This document shows, one piece after another, positions 27,637-36,251 of a DNA stretch of 64,000 nucleotides (the first letter of the stretch is position 1; each line of letters begins with the position of its first letter). The notes beneath the pieces are model-generated. The model was not told the origin of the DNA. It saw only the letters and a program-made list of their open reading frames with translations, and searched no databases. This DNA is from Salinivirga sp035268865 (lineage in GTDB: Bacteria; Bacteroidota; Bacteroidia; Bacteroidales; Salinivirgaceae), in assembly GCF_035268865.1 (NCBI RefSeq), contig NZ_DATFKB010000024.1, forward strand, positions 26,745-90,744, given 5' to 3'. The position numbers and the translations under genes are program-made.

Positions 27637-27669
27637 GCGTTTTGTACAACCTCTAAATTACTGCTGCAT

Positions 27670-28389
27670 ATGGAGAAAAAATTTATCGAAAGGTATGGTA
27701 GCCTTAAAAAGATAGAACCATTGAAATCTATCACCGACGACGCTGTGTTGCCAAATACACTTGCGTTTGAATGCCCTTCCCCTTTTCCTGGTTATTACGG
27801 TTCAAAGCCAACAGAAGAAATTCCACTATATGTTTATTTTATTTTGGATGGGTATCTGCATTTGGAAGATTTGTTACTGATTAAAGAAGATATTAAAAAG
27901 GTAGTGGATTTTGACTTTCATGCTACCATTTGTGCGCTTGAGTTTTTTGACGAAACCTTCAACGCGATAAGAGTCAGGCATGTAGAAGATTATTCTAAAT
28001 TGCGTAAGTTACAACAATTATTAGTTGAGCACGGAATCCATTTTCATAAGAAGTCCAGGAAGTACAAATACATTGAAGATGCATTTATACGAATTAAGAA
28101 ATTTTTCCAATTGGAAGAAATAGAGCCTGGTCTCTTCTTCGACCTTGTAGAGCATGACCATGGTTATATCAAGATTGATCAGCATCTTGAGATGAATGAT
28201 TTTCTTGAAATAGCCAGGCAGGTCGACTATAACCTGGACATTATTGATTACGATGCTGCTTTGGCCTCCTATTTTGAAGACTATAAAGTGCATGATATGA
28301 TCAGAATTTATACCGAAAAGATCGGCAAAGAGCTGCTTCAAAATATAAAGGTCGAATATGAGAAGAAAATTAGGAAATTGTTGAGCTGA
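27670..28389 (+). CDS. Conserved hypothetical protein next to the M23 peptidase
   Basis: 239 residues, no family recognised. It is soluble and acidic, with no signal peptide or membrane segment. It has aromatic-rich stretches (ECPSPFPGYYG, YVYFILDGYLHLEDL) and a helical C-terminus (KIGKELLQNIKVEYEKKIRKLL). It starts 33 bp after the M23 gene and ends at a strong terminator, so the pair is probably one operon; a role in envelope growth is a guess from this context only. Confidence 0.7.
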   Translation: MEKKFIERYGSLKKIEPLKSITDDAVLPNTLAFECPSPFPGYYGSKPTEEIPLYVYFILDGYLHLEDLLLIKEDIKKVVDFDFHATICALEFFDETFNAIRVRHVEDYSKLRKLQQLLVEHGIHFHKKSRKYKYIEDAFIRIKKFFQLEEIEPGLFFDLVEHDHGYIKIDQHLEMNDFLEIARQVDYNLDIIDYDAALASYFEDYKVHDMIRIYTEKIGKELLQNIKVEYEKKIRKLLS

Positions 28390-28396
28390 AAAACGT

Positions 28397-28434
28397 TAAA
28401 AAAGCTGCCCCCTAAAAGGAGCAGCTTTTTTTTT
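28397..28434 (+). terminator. Rho-independent terminator after the hypothetical gene
   Basis: AAAAAGCTGC and GCAGCTTTTT arms pair around a CCCCTAAAAGGA centre (one mismatch), followed by a run of T ending at 28434. The IS element starts 8 bp later. Confidence 0.8.
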
Positions 28435-28481
28435 ACTTCAAATGTCTCGTCCTGAAATAGCGTTACACAAAAAGTAATGTT

Positions 28482-28916
28482 ATGAATGAAAAATCTGAAA
28501 GTAAGTATGTTAAAAGAACGCAAAAGGATTATTCTTACTCCTTTAAATTAGCAGTTGTCCAAGAGTTCGAATCTGGACAAATAAGCAAGGGAGAGTTAAA
28601 GCGTAAATATGGAATCCAAGGAGATTCCACCATAAGGAATTGGTTAGAAAAATATGGTACCTTTGATTGGGCTAATAAAACTCCAGGTACTATGCCAAAA
28701 ACACCAGAACAAAAACTTTTGGAACTTGAACAGAAAGTACGCCTATTAGAAAAGCAGAAGAAAGAGTTGGAGCAACAAGTTGAGAAATCCGATAAAAAGG
28801 CCATACTTTTTGATATGATGATCGATATAGCAGAAAAAGAGTTTAACATACCGATCAGAAAAAAATCCTTACCCGGGCAATCGAAACCTACCAAGAAGAA
28901 TACAAAGAAGCAATAG
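28482..28916 (+). CDS. IS3-family transposase OrfA
   Basis: 144 residues. An N-terminal helix-turn-helix (YSFKLAVVQEFESG...ELKRKYGIQGDSTIRNWLEKYG) binds the element ends. A leucine-zipper coiled coil (about 78-110, LLELEQKVRLLEKQKKELEQ) serves dimerisation. A run of seven A (28859-28865) lies exactly in the A AAA AAA reading for -1 slippage into orfB, which would make the full OrfAB transposase. Alone, OrfA usually acts as a regulator. Confidence 0.9.
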   Translation: MNEKSESKYVKRTQKDYSYSFKLAVVQEFESGQISKGELKRKYGIQGDSTIRNWLEKYGTFDWANKTPGTMPKTPEQKLLELEQKVRLLEKQKKELEQQVEKSDKKAILFDMMIDIAEKEFNIPIRKKSLPGQSKPTKKNTKKQ

Positions 28917-29779
28917 CTTCTACCTGTAGATTACTCGGGGTAAATAGGCAGGTTTATTACCGGGCCAAAAGGAAAGAAAAGAGCAGAAGGTTAGTAGCTC
29001 AACAAGTTGTTGAATTAGTTACTCAAGTTAGAGTTCAAATGCCCAAACTCGGAACCAGAAAGCTATATCATCTCCTTCGTCCACAACTTAAGGGTTTAGG
29101 TGTTGGCAGAGATCGATTATTTCAAATATTAAAAGCAAATTACATGTTGATAAAACCCCAAAGACAATACCATATTACAACAGACTCACATCATCATTTT
29201 CGAAAGCACAAAAACCTTGTTGAAGGTTTATATATTCACCGACCAGAGCAAGTCTGGGTGTCAGATATAACATATATTTGTACAAGAAAAAATCCAATGT
29301 ATTTATTTTTAGTAACGGATGCATATTCAAAAAAAATAATGGGATATACCGTTTCTGAAAGTCTAGCTTCAAATGGAGCTTTATCAGCTCTTGAGTCGGC
29401 CTTGAAAAATAGAAATTATAAGGATAAAGTATTGATACATCATTCTGATAGAGGTCTTCAGTATTGTTGTCATGAATATCAAGATATGCTTAAAAAGCAT
29501 AATATTAGATGTAGCATGACTGAAAAATATGACCCTTATCAAAATGCAATTGCTGAAAGAGTTAATGGTATATTAAAACATGAATTCATCAATGGCATAA
29601 GTATTATCGATAAAGAGCTTTGGAGGCTCTTTATCGATAACTCGATTGGTATCTATAATAGTCAAAGACCTCATTATTCCTGTTATATGCTAACTCCAGA
29701 TCAGATGCACAAACAAAATGAAATTCAAATGAGAACATATAAAAAAAGTGAGAATGAAATTAATCCCATTCTCACTTAA
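28847..29779 (+). CDS. IS3-family transposase OrfB (DDE integrase domain), -1 frame
   Basis: The frame opens after a stop at 28844 and overlaps orfA; translation probably enters by -1 frameshifting at the A7 run, although an internal ATG exists at 29039. The N-terminal part has the family sequence STCRLLGVNRQVYYRAKR. The rve-type catalytic triad is seen as Asp in VWVSDITY, Asp in HHSDRGLQY and Glu in NAIAERVNG. No stop or frameshift breaks the domain, so the element is potentially active. Confidence 0.88.
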   Translation, partial: HTDQKKILTRAIETYQEEYKEAIASTCRLLGVNRQVYYRAKRKEKSRRLVAQQVVELVTQVRVQMPKLGTRKLYHLLRPQLKGLGVGRDRLFQILKANYMLIKPQRQYHITTDSHHHFRKHKNLVEGLYIHRPEQVWVSDITYICTRKNPMYLFLVTDAYSKKIMGYTVSESLASNGALSALESALKNRNYKDKVLIHHSDRGLQYCCHEYQDMLKKHNIRCSMTEKYDPYQNAIAERVNGILKHEFINGISIIDKELWRLFIDNSIGIYNSQRPHYSCYMLTPDQMHKQNEIQMRTYKKSENEINPILT

Positions 29780-29843
29780 TATTGTATTTTTAATCCATTA
29801 AAACCTGTAACGGTTATTTAGGACTAGTCAACATTGTAATACA

Positions 29844-31409
29844 TTATTTTTTCCTTTTTTCGTATTGAAAAAAGCTTATGAGCTCAATGAGTTGTTCAGC
29901 CTGGGAAGATAGTTCCTCAGCACTGCTCGAAAGCTCCTCGCTTGAACTGGCGTTTTGTTGCGCCACATTGTTTAGTTGCTGAACAGCTTTGTTTACCTCT
30001 TCAACACCACGTTTTTGTTCGTCACTTGCTGCAGAAATTTCTTTAACGAGTTCGGATGTTTTCTGTACTTCCGGCATCAGCTCATTCAATGAGTTTTCTG
30101 ATTCTTCGGTAATTTTTAGGCTGTCTGAAGATAGTCCGATAATTTCATCTGCCGAGGCTTTACTTTTCTCAGCAAGTTTGCGAACTTCAGCAGCTACCAC
30201 AGCAAAGCCTTTTCCGTGCTCGCCCGCTCTGGCCGCCTCTACTGCAGCATTGAGCGCCAGAATGTTGGTTTGTGCTGCGATATCGTTAATTACATTGATT
30301 TTTTCTGCAATCATACGCATCGATTCCAGGCTCTTGTGGCTCGATTCTGCCATTTGTTGCATGCTCTGATTCGATCTTTCTGATATCTTTTCTGTTTCTG
30401 CTGCATTGTTGGCATTTTGCTGTATGTTGGCTGTTACCTGCTCAATGGTCGATGAAACCTCTTCAATTGAAGATGCCTGCTCATTGGCACCCTGGGCTAT
30501 TGATTGTGACCCTGAACTTATTTGATCGCTTGCAGAAGAAATTTCTTTGGCTCCTCCGTTGATGGAACTTACTATTTCGCGCAATTGTTTCACCATTTTT
30601 CGCATACTATCAGCAAGGTTGCCAACTTCATCGTTATTGTTTATGTCAAACTTAACCGATAGCGCTCCAGTGGCAATTTTGTCTGCTATATGAGAAATCC
30701 GAACAATTGGTTTTGCCAGTCTTCTTCCCAGAAATAGAGCGGCTGCAAATGTAATGATTAACAATACTACCAATGTTGAAATGAGCCAGGTCATAAGCTG
30801 TTGATACGATTTTTTTGTGTCTTCAACATAAGTGGCTAACGTTTCTTCTATATCGTCAATATAGTTTCCTGTACCTACAGCCCAATCGAAAGGTTCAAAA
30901 TATAAACTGTATCCTCTTTTAGGTAGCGGTTCGTCAGATCCGGCTTTGGGAAACCAATAATCGGTATATCCGCCACCTGATTTTGCCGCGTCAATAATTT
31001 CGCGAATAAGGTATTTCCCATTTACATCCTGTAAATCCATTCGGTTCTTACCCTCTGCATCTTTTCCAAGCAATACCACATTTGTTCCGTCTGACCGGTC
31101 GGCCCAGAAATATCCTTCTTTACCGTAGCGTAACTCTCTCAAGATATTTGCACCAAGGATTTTGGCACTATCCTGACTTATTATGCCGCGTACACTTAGT
31201 TGATGAACCTGCTCCAGCATCGAGACAGCTGTTTCTACTTCAGATTTTATTAAGTTGTCATAATCTGTGTAGAGCAGTTCTCTTAATTGTTTTATATCCT
31301 TTTCATTCTTATTGGAAGAAATTATTCCGATAATGAGGCCTGAGACAAGCGCCACAAAAAGCGCACTTACAACGGCCAGCAGAATAATTTTGTTGGTTAT
31401 TTTATTCAT
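29844..31409 (-). CDS. Methyl-accepting chemotaxis protein with single Cache domain
   Basis: 521 residues. TM1 (about 8-30), a periplasmic sCache_2 domain (about 35-195; YGKEGYFWADRSDG and PFDWAVGTGNYIDD are typical), TM2 (about 205-227), HAMP, and a cytoplasmic MCP signalling domain with the hairpin tip AAQTNILALNAAVEAARAGE and KGFAVVAAEVRKLAEKS. sCache_2 domains in this family often bind small carboxylic acids. The signalling domain couples to CheW/CheA, although no che genes are in the window. It begins 13 bp after the porin-like gene, so the two are probably cotranscribed. Confidence 0.93.
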   Translation of the reverse strand: MNKITNKIILLAVVSALFVALVSGLIIGIISSNKNEKDIKQLRELLYTDYDNLIKSEVETAVSMLEQVHQLSVRGIISQDSAKILGANILRELRYGKEGYFWADRSDGTNVVLLGKDAEGKNRMDLQDVNGKYLIREIIDAAKSGGGYTDYWFPKAGSDEPLPKRGYSLYFEPFDWAVGTGNYIDDIEETLATYVEDTKKSYQQLMTWLISTLVVLLIITFAAALFLGRRLAKPIVRISHIADKIATGALSVKFDINNNDEVGNLADSMRKMVKQLREIVSSINGGAKEISSASDQISSGSQSIAQGANEQASSIEEVSSTIEQVTANIQQNANNAAETEKISERSNQSMQQMAESSHKSLESMRMIAEKINVINDIAAQTNILALNAAVEAARAGEHGKGFAVVAAEVRKLAEKSKASADEIIGLSSDSLKITEESENSLNELMPEVQKTSELVKEISAASDEQKRGVEEVNKAVQQLNNVAQQNASSSEELSSSAEELSSQAEQLIELISFFQYEKRKK

Positions 31410-31422
31410 AACGAGCCTTTTT

Positions 31423-32661
31423 CTAGAAGAAATATCTTGCTGCCAGTATTATCCGGTGATTTACAGATTGCTCTGTTTCATCAAACACACCATATTCATC
31501 AGGATCATCAGTTCCATAATCTGCTGCATTATAAATGTATTCAAATCCAAACCGGAAGTGGTTTATGGTGTATGTAATACGGGGTGAGACTCTTAAGAGC
31601 TGACTTATGCTGCCGCCGCGTGTGTATGTGTTATCTAAATCGACTTTTTCTTCGGTTCCAAGGTTGCCGGTTAAGCCACCAAATATACCAACCTGTAAAT
31701 TATCATTGGGTTTGTATGCCAGCTCTCCCCACACAGAAAATATTTTGTATGGCGTATATCCAAAATCGTTAACCTCCAGTGTATCTGACAATAATCTTCC
31801 ATAGCCTCCAAGCATTACGTATTGGCTCATATTTTGGCCATAGCTGAATTTAGCCTGGGCTGTAAAGCGACCGGTGCTGTATTTTGCAAATGCATTAAAA
31901 TTATAAGTGCCTATTGTGTTGTCGTTTAATCCATCGTTAGTTTCAACTCTCGGTTCGAGCATCATATAACCAGCTGTTATACCTACCTGGAATCCTTTCT
32001 TTTTACCTGCCAGTAATTGTACCTGCATATCTGGTACTGCAGCATCGCGCTGATCGTCGGAGGCATCGATTCCACCATTTATGTCAGATGTGGGACCTTT
32101 ACTGAAATGATATCCGTGTCCTAATGCTGCAAAGGTGGCACGGAAGCCCGGTGTCAGGTTGTAGTCGAAACGAATTTGAGGTGCCCTGTTGAGTGGATTA
32201 TATATTGCTGCTGCACCAAAAGCCACTACACGTGGGAATACTTCAGGCCCAAACATTGGGTGCCAATATTGACCCATTAGCAATGATGCTTTATCCCATT
32301 TTAATTTCATAAATGCATGCCTGATGCGAAACAGGTTTTTATAGTCTTCGGATGTACCAAAAAAGTCCCCTTCTATTTTTCCGGATGATTGAGCTCCTAA
32401 TACCATTGGTCCTTTTACATTAACCCCAAGTCGTGATTGAAGTGCCAGCATCTCAAGTTGGCCGTTCGTGTTATTGTCGCCTTTTCTGCTTGGAAAAAGG
32501 TACAGTTCGGCATCTCGTGTTGTCACCGATTCGTAGGAGTCAAAAATAGATTCGTAATTGATGTATCCATACCATTTGACTACAGGCTTTTCATTTTCCT
32601 GTGCTTTTGCAAGATTAAAAAGACTTGCGAAAATTAAGAATAGTACAATGTGGTTTCTCAT
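31423..32661 (-). CDS. Outer-membrane porin-like beta-barrel protein
   Basis: 412 residues. A signal peptide (MRNHIVLFLIFASLFNLAKA) is followed by many short amphipathic strands and a C-terminal aromatic residue (IILAARYFF), as in outer-membrane barrels. WYGYINYESIFDSYES near the start and SRLGVNVKGPMVLGAQSSG resemble the DcaP-like porins. It is transcribed ahead of the chemoreceptor from the promoter at 32686-32693. The pairing suggests that it admits the compound the receptor senses (inference). No ligand can be named. Confidence 0.75.
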   Translation of the reverse strand: MRNHIVLFLIFASLFNLAKAQENEKPVVKWYGYINYESIFDSYESVTTRDAELYLFPSRKGDNNTNGQLEMLALQSRLGVNVKGPMVLGAQSSGKIEGDFFGTSEDYKNLFRIRHAFMKLKWDKASLLMGQYWHPMFGPEVFPRVVAFGAAAIYNPLNRAPQIRFDYNLTPGFRATFAALGHGYHFSKGPTSDINGGIDASDDQRDAAVPDMQVQLLAGKKKGFQVGITAGYMMLEPRVETNDGLNDNTIGTYNFNAFAKYSTGRFTAQAKFSYGQNMSQYVMLGGYGRLLSDTLEVNDFGYTPYKIFSVWGELAYKPNDNLQVGIFGGLTGNLGTEEKVDLDNTYTRGGSISQLLRVSPRITYTINHFRFGFEYIYNAADYGTDDPDEYGVFDETEQSVNHRIILAARYFF

Positions 32662-32685
32662 AAGAATATCAGTTTAATTTTGATC

Positions 32686-32693
32686 CAAAAATA
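32686..32693 (-). promoter_or_regulatory. -7 element of the porin-chemoreceptor operon
   Basis: TATTTTTG on the minus strand, an exact TAnnTTTG match, about 19 nt of leader to the ATG at 32661. Confidence 0.5.
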
Positions 32694-32755
32694 AACTGAA
32701 ATTTACTAAAAAATAATGGGTAAAAATACGCGATTCGGCAAAAGAAGAATAAAAG

Positions 32756-33556
32756 CTAAAACAATCTGATTGAGAATATGGTTTGAGCAAGATGGTCGCT
32801 AAAACTATTGTGTTTTTGCTTATACTTTTTTAATAACCTTTTGCCTTCTGCTTTAGCGTTTTGTTTTATTCTTGTGCGAATGGCTTTCCTGAATACTTTT
32901 TTCGATATTTTATTGTCGACTTGCTCAAAAATGGGCTTGTCGGAGAGCTGTATTTGTAGTATTTCTGATTTATTTTTTTCTTTTATATTAATTGTTGTAA
33001 GAAATTGCCAGTGCATTAGCCAGGGGGGTAAAGCATGTTTTTGTTCATTTATTTGGCTTAATTTATAAAGTGTTTCAGTGTTTTTTTTGTTAAATTGAAA
33101 AACCATAATCCTAAGCCACATAATATAACTACCGTTTGCTGAAGGGCCAATTTGGGCGAGTAGGCTATCTGTTTTTTCTATTTGTTTCAGGCTTAGACCT
33201 GTTTGCATAGCTGCCGTTTTATAATATCTTTCATGATAGGAGGCAATTGAATCGTTTGGGTAAAGCGCTTTCTGCAGCGAATAACAAATGTAGCTTTTTT
33301 GAGGAATGTTCATTTTATGGTAAAACCTGCCTGCCTCACTTAAAAAATGTCCATTATAGGTTCCTGTTGGATCATTTTTAATAATGTGAAAAAGCGTTTT
33401 TTCTACATCAAAAATATTTTGTTTCATTAATAATTTGTTGCTCTGGGTATTGATATGTTTCAGGTAGAGATATTCTGTTTTTGTGCTGAACTGGCCCAAT
33501 GCATCAATTTCAAATGTCAGAATTAATATAATAATTATAAGGTATACATTTTTCAT
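32756..33556 (-). CDS. Hypothetical secreted protein
   Basis: 266 residues, family not recognised. It has an N-terminal signal-like segment (MKNVYLIIIILILTFEIDAL, cleavage probably near ALGQ). The body is helical, with TPR-like spacing (FLSEAGRFYHKMNIPQKSYI, then a second helical pair) and a very basic C-terminus rich in Lys. It begins 3 bp after the next gene upstream, so the two are likely cotranscribed. It is more AT-rich than its neighbours. Confidence 0.6.
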   Translation of the reverse strand: MKNVYLIIIILILTFEIDALGQFSTKTEYLYLKHINTQSNKLLMKQNIFDVEKTLFHIIKNDPTGTYNGHFLSEAGRFYHKMNIPQKSYICYSLQKALYPNDSIASYHERYYKTAAMQTGLSLKQIEKTDSLLAQIGPSANGSYIMWLRIMVFQFNKKNTETLYKLSQINEQKHALPPWLMHWQFLTTINIKEKNKSEILQIQLSDKPIFEQVDNKISKKVFRKAIRTRIKQNAKAEGKRLLKKYKQKHNSFSDHLAQTIFSIRLF

Positions 33557-33559
33557 GAC

Positions 33560-34126
33560 TTAAAATTTGTAAGTGAGCATTAAAGAAGGTACATAATTCT
33601 TTTGGCTGTAATTTCTTTGGCTCTTTTCCAACTGCAGCTTTATGCCATATTTATATCTAATCAGCTCCTGTTTTTTTTCGAGCCGGTATTTCCCATGTAT
33701 CCAGTCGAACAGCCAGGAGCCCAAAATCAAGATCGAGGATGTAATAAATAAATTTTGATCTTGTTTCAGGTTGTTTTTGCCCGTAATTATATTTTCTGCC
33801 CTTTTGTCAAAAATAATCAGTCGGTATGCATTGATTGCTAATCCGGTATAGCCAGCAATTCGGAGCCCCAGTAATGTGTAGCCCACTGTGTTGTCTTTGG
33901 CTTTGAAGTGGATGTAGCCTGGTACAATTAAACTATATGGCATATCCATCATACGAATATTACGGGACAGAAGGCTAAATTCATCAGCAGTCATGTTTGC
34001 ATTGATTCCTGGAGTTTTTATTTTATCATCCTGTAATCTGGGGTATATATCAAAATCCTGAGCGCTGCTCATTACTGATATAAAAGTGAAGATAATAATC
34101 CACAAGTGAAATTTTTCCTGAAACAT
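33560..34126 (-). CDS. Hypothetical membrane or secreted protein
   Basis: 188 residues from the ATG at 34126. A signal-like segment (LWIIIFTFISVMSSAQ) is followed by a mature part starting DFDIYPRLQ. Two further hydrophobic stretches (YTLLGLRIAGYTGLAINAY and LFITSSILILGSWLFDWIHG) and the C-terminal VPSLMLTYKF suggest an outer-membrane-associated protein of the kind found in Bacteroidota. No family could be assigned. It shares an operon with the downstream secreted protein. Confidence 0.6.
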   Translation of the reverse strand: MFQEKFHLWIIIFTFISVMSSAQDFDIYPRLQDDKIKTPGINANMTADEFSLLSRNIRMMDMPYSLIVPGYIHFKAKDNTVGYTLLGLRIAGYTGLAINAYRLIIFDKRAENIITGKNNLKQDQNLFITSSILILGSWLFDWIHGKYRLEKKQELIRYKYGIKLQLEKSQRNYSQKNYVPSLMLTYKF

Positions 34127-34219
34127 CAAATTATTATTAGCATATGTTCATTTAATAGCTAGTCGAATAACAGATATGTTGCGGATAATGTTCACTAAAA
34201 TTCTGCTTGTATAAGTTTC

Positions 34220-35413
34220 TTAATACAAAAAGTCGTTGTAAGGATACCTTTTGGTATGTATATCTTTAACTTTTTCGTAAAGCATCTCTTTCAACTGATC
34301 GATATTGGTTCTTTCTTTGGCGGAAATAAATATACAGGAATCATTATTTTTCGCCATATAGCTACGCTGAAGTTCATCCAATGTCCAGTTTTCGCGGGTG
34401 CGCTCTGTAAGGTCGTCGTCGTCTTTAGCTGTGTAGGTGTACTGGTCAATTTTATTGAATACAAGGTGGGTGGGGGTATCTGTACAGCCTATTTCGTTTA
34501 GCGTAGTTTCAACTACATCAATTTGTTCTTCGTGATTCGGGTGCGATATATCCACAACATGCAGCAGGATGTCTGCTTCGCGAACTTCGTCAAGTGTTGA
34601 TTTAAATGCCTCTACAAGTGTGGTTGGGAGTTTCCTGATAAAACCAACGGTATCTGACATTAAGAACGGTAAATTACCAACAACTACTTTTCTAACGGTT
34701 GTGTCGAGTGTGGCAAATAGCTTATTCTCGGCAAAAACTTCCGATTTGCTGAGCATATTCATTAATGTTGATTTCCCCACATTGGTATAGCCTACAAGGG
34801 CCACCCGAACCATTTTGCCCCTATTCTTACGTTGGGTAGCCATTTGTTTATCAATTCTACTCAATTGATCTTTAAGCCGCGCAATTTTATCTCTAATAAT
34901 CCTACGGTCGGTTTCAATTTCGCGCTCACCAGGTCCGCGCATTCCAATACCACCTTTTTGTCGTTCGAGGTGGGTCCATAAACCGGCAAGTCTTGGAAGT
35001 AAGTATTGATACTGAGCCAATTCTACCTGTACTTTTGCATGTGCCGTTTGTGCCCTTTGTGCAAAAATGTCTAGTATGAGGTTGGTGCGGTCTATTACAC
35101 GGCCTTTAATAGACTTTTCGATATTGCGTATTTGCGATGGAGAAAGTTCATCGTCAAAAATGACCATGTCTATTTCATGCTCCTCCATGTAATTCTTAAT
35201 ATCATTGAGTTTTCCCGATCCAATAAATGTTTTCGGATTGGGCGTATCCAGTTTCTGTGTAAACTGTTTCTTTGGTTCAACACCTGCCGTTTTGGCTAAA
35301 AAAGCCAATTCATTCAAATATTCTTCTGTCTGCTCCTCCGTCTGATGCTGGCTTATTATTCCTACCAATACGGTTGTTTCTGCATCTTTTTTCTGTTCAA
35401 TGATATCTTTCAC
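34220..35413 (-). CDS. hflX: Ribosome-associated GTPase HflX
   Basis: 397 residues from a GTG at 35413. It splits or rescues stalled 70S ribosomes under stress. The N-terminal HflX domain has PKTFIGSGKLNDIKNYME and FDDELSPSQIRNIEK; a long helical linker has GIGMRGPGEREIETDRR; the GTPase domain has G1 GYTNVGKST, G3 DTVGF and G4 NKID. The frame remains open to a TTG at 35467, but this TTG is part of the -7 promoter element and cannot be in the mRNA, so GTG is the better start. It has its own promoter and no operon partner. Confidence 0.93.
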   Translation of the reverse strand: MKDIIEQKKDAETTVLVGIISQHQTEEQTEEYLNELAFLAKTAGVEPKKQFTQKLDTPNPKTFIGSGKLNDIKNYMEEHEIDMVIFDDELSPSQIRNIEKSIKGRVIDRTNLILDIFAQRAQTAHAKVQVELAQYQYLLPRLAGLWTHLERQKGGIGMRGPGEREIETDRRIIRDKIARLKDQLSRIDKQMATQRKNRGKMVRVALVGYTNVGKSTLMNMLSKSEVFAENKLFATLDTTVRKVVVGNLPFLMSDTVGFIRKLPTTLVEAFKSTLDEVREADILLHVVDISHPNHEEQIDVVETTLNEIGCTDTPTHLVFNKIDQYTYTAKDDDDLTERTRENWTLDELQRSYMAKNNDSCIFISAKERTNIDQLKEMLYEKVKDIHTKRYPYNDFLY

Positions 35414-35464
35414 GAATAGAATTTTTATAATTTGGCTTGCGAATTTACGGATTTTTTTGGGTTT

Positions 35465-35472
35465 CAAAAATA
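35465..35472 (-). promoter_or_regulatory. -7 element of hflX
   Basis: TATTTTTG on the minus strand. The predicted transcript starts near 35459, giving a leader of about 45 nt before the GTG at 35413. Confidence 0.5.
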
Positions 35473-35609
35473 TAGCTCCATATTCGCATGTGATTTGGAA
35501 AATGTAATTTTTTACAAAGCCTTTGTCAATTTTATTAATATATTCGGGGCTGAGTCAAAAAATGTACGAATTTTGATAAATTATTCTAGGAATTTCAAAA
35601 AATATACCA

Positions 35610-36122
35610 ATGGATACCTTAAATGCAATTATGAGCAGAAGGAGTATTCGCAAATTTAAAGATACTCCGGTAACTGATAAACAAATTAAGAAAATACTTG
35701 AGGCGGCAATGAATGCTCCCAGTGCGGGGGACGGCAGGCCCTGGCATTTTGCTGTTATAAAAGATCGTCAAAAACTCGATGCTTTTGCAGAGAAAGTTGA
35801 TGATGGAAATGAGATGTTTAAACAAGCGCAGGCAGCGATTTTACTGGTTGGTGATCCTTCAAAAGAAGGTTTCCCTGGTTTTTACCCACAAGATTGTGCC
35901 TGTGCAGGTCAGAATTTGCAATTGGCCACGCATGAGCTGGGTTTGGGTACAGTTTGGATTGCATTGTGGAGCGTGAAGCCCAGAATCGATGGAGTGAGGT
36001 CTGTAATAGATGTTCCTGAAAATTTGGAACCTTTTGCGTTATTCCCAATCGGTGTTCCGGATGAGAACCTGGATGAGGAATATCGATATGACGTGGCGAA
36101 AGTTCATTATGAAAAATGGTAA
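35610..36122 (+). CDS. Nitroreductase-family flavoprotein
   Basis: 170 residues, typical of the short nitroreductase subfamily. The FMN-binding start SRRSIRKFKDTPVTDKQI, the APSAGDGRPWHFAVI segment and the C-terminal FALFPIGVPDE agree with the family. Such proteins are FMN-dependent NAD(P)H oxidoreductases with quinones, nitro compounds or dihydropteridines as acceptors; the natural substrate is not known. It is monocistronic and ends at a strong terminator. Confidence 0.9.
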   Translation: MDTLNAIMSRRSIRKFKDTPVTDKQIKKILEAAMNAPSAGDGRPWHFAVIKDRQKLDAFAEKVDDGNEMFKQAQAAILLVGDPSKEGFPGFYPQDCACAGQNLQLATHELGLGTVWIALWSVKPRIDGVRSVIDVPENLEPFALFPIGVPDENLDEEYRYDVAKVHYEKW

Positions 36123-36141
36123 ATACACATTCAAAATTATA

Positions 36142-36171
36142 CCCGCAAGTAAGGCTTGCGGGTATTTTTTA
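36142..36171 (+). terminator. Rho-independent terminator after the nitroreductase gene
   Basis: ACCCGCAAG (36142-36150) pairs perfectly with CTTGCGGGT (36156-36164) around a 5-nt loop, followed by ATTTTTT. Confidence 0.85.
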
Positions 36172-36223
36172 TGTGTATAAAGTAATGAGTAGATGCTGTT
36201 ATATTAGAAATGAAATCTTTGTT

Positions 36224-36231
36224 TATCTTTG
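36224..36231 (+). promoter_or_regulatory. -7 element of the ATP-grasp gene
   Basis: TATCTTTG, an exact match, with about 15-20 nt of leader before the ATG at 36252. Confidence 0.6.
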
Positions 36232-36251
36232 CGTCCTTAAAAAAATAAAAT

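Larger units (their letters stand above)
28443..29830 (+). mobile_element. IS3-family insertion sequence, about 1388 bp, apparently intact
   Basis: The terminal inverted repeats match at 19 of 25 positions without gaps: the left end begins TGTCTCGTCCTGAAATAG (28443) and the right end, on the minus strand, begins TGACTAGTCCTAAATAAC (29830). Between them are orfA and orfB in the -1 frame relation typical of IS3. No convincing target duplication is seen: CAA precedes the left end, and CAA at 29829-29831 overlaps the right end by two bases. The insertion is in intergenic DNA between a terminator and the chemoreceptor 3' end, so no gene is broken. Confidence 0.85.

Noticed and set aside
28440..28442. 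CAA as a 3-bp target duplication of the IS element
   Set aside because: The right-hand CAA (29829-29831) overlaps the inverted-repeat end by two bases, and 3 bp is too short to be convincing.
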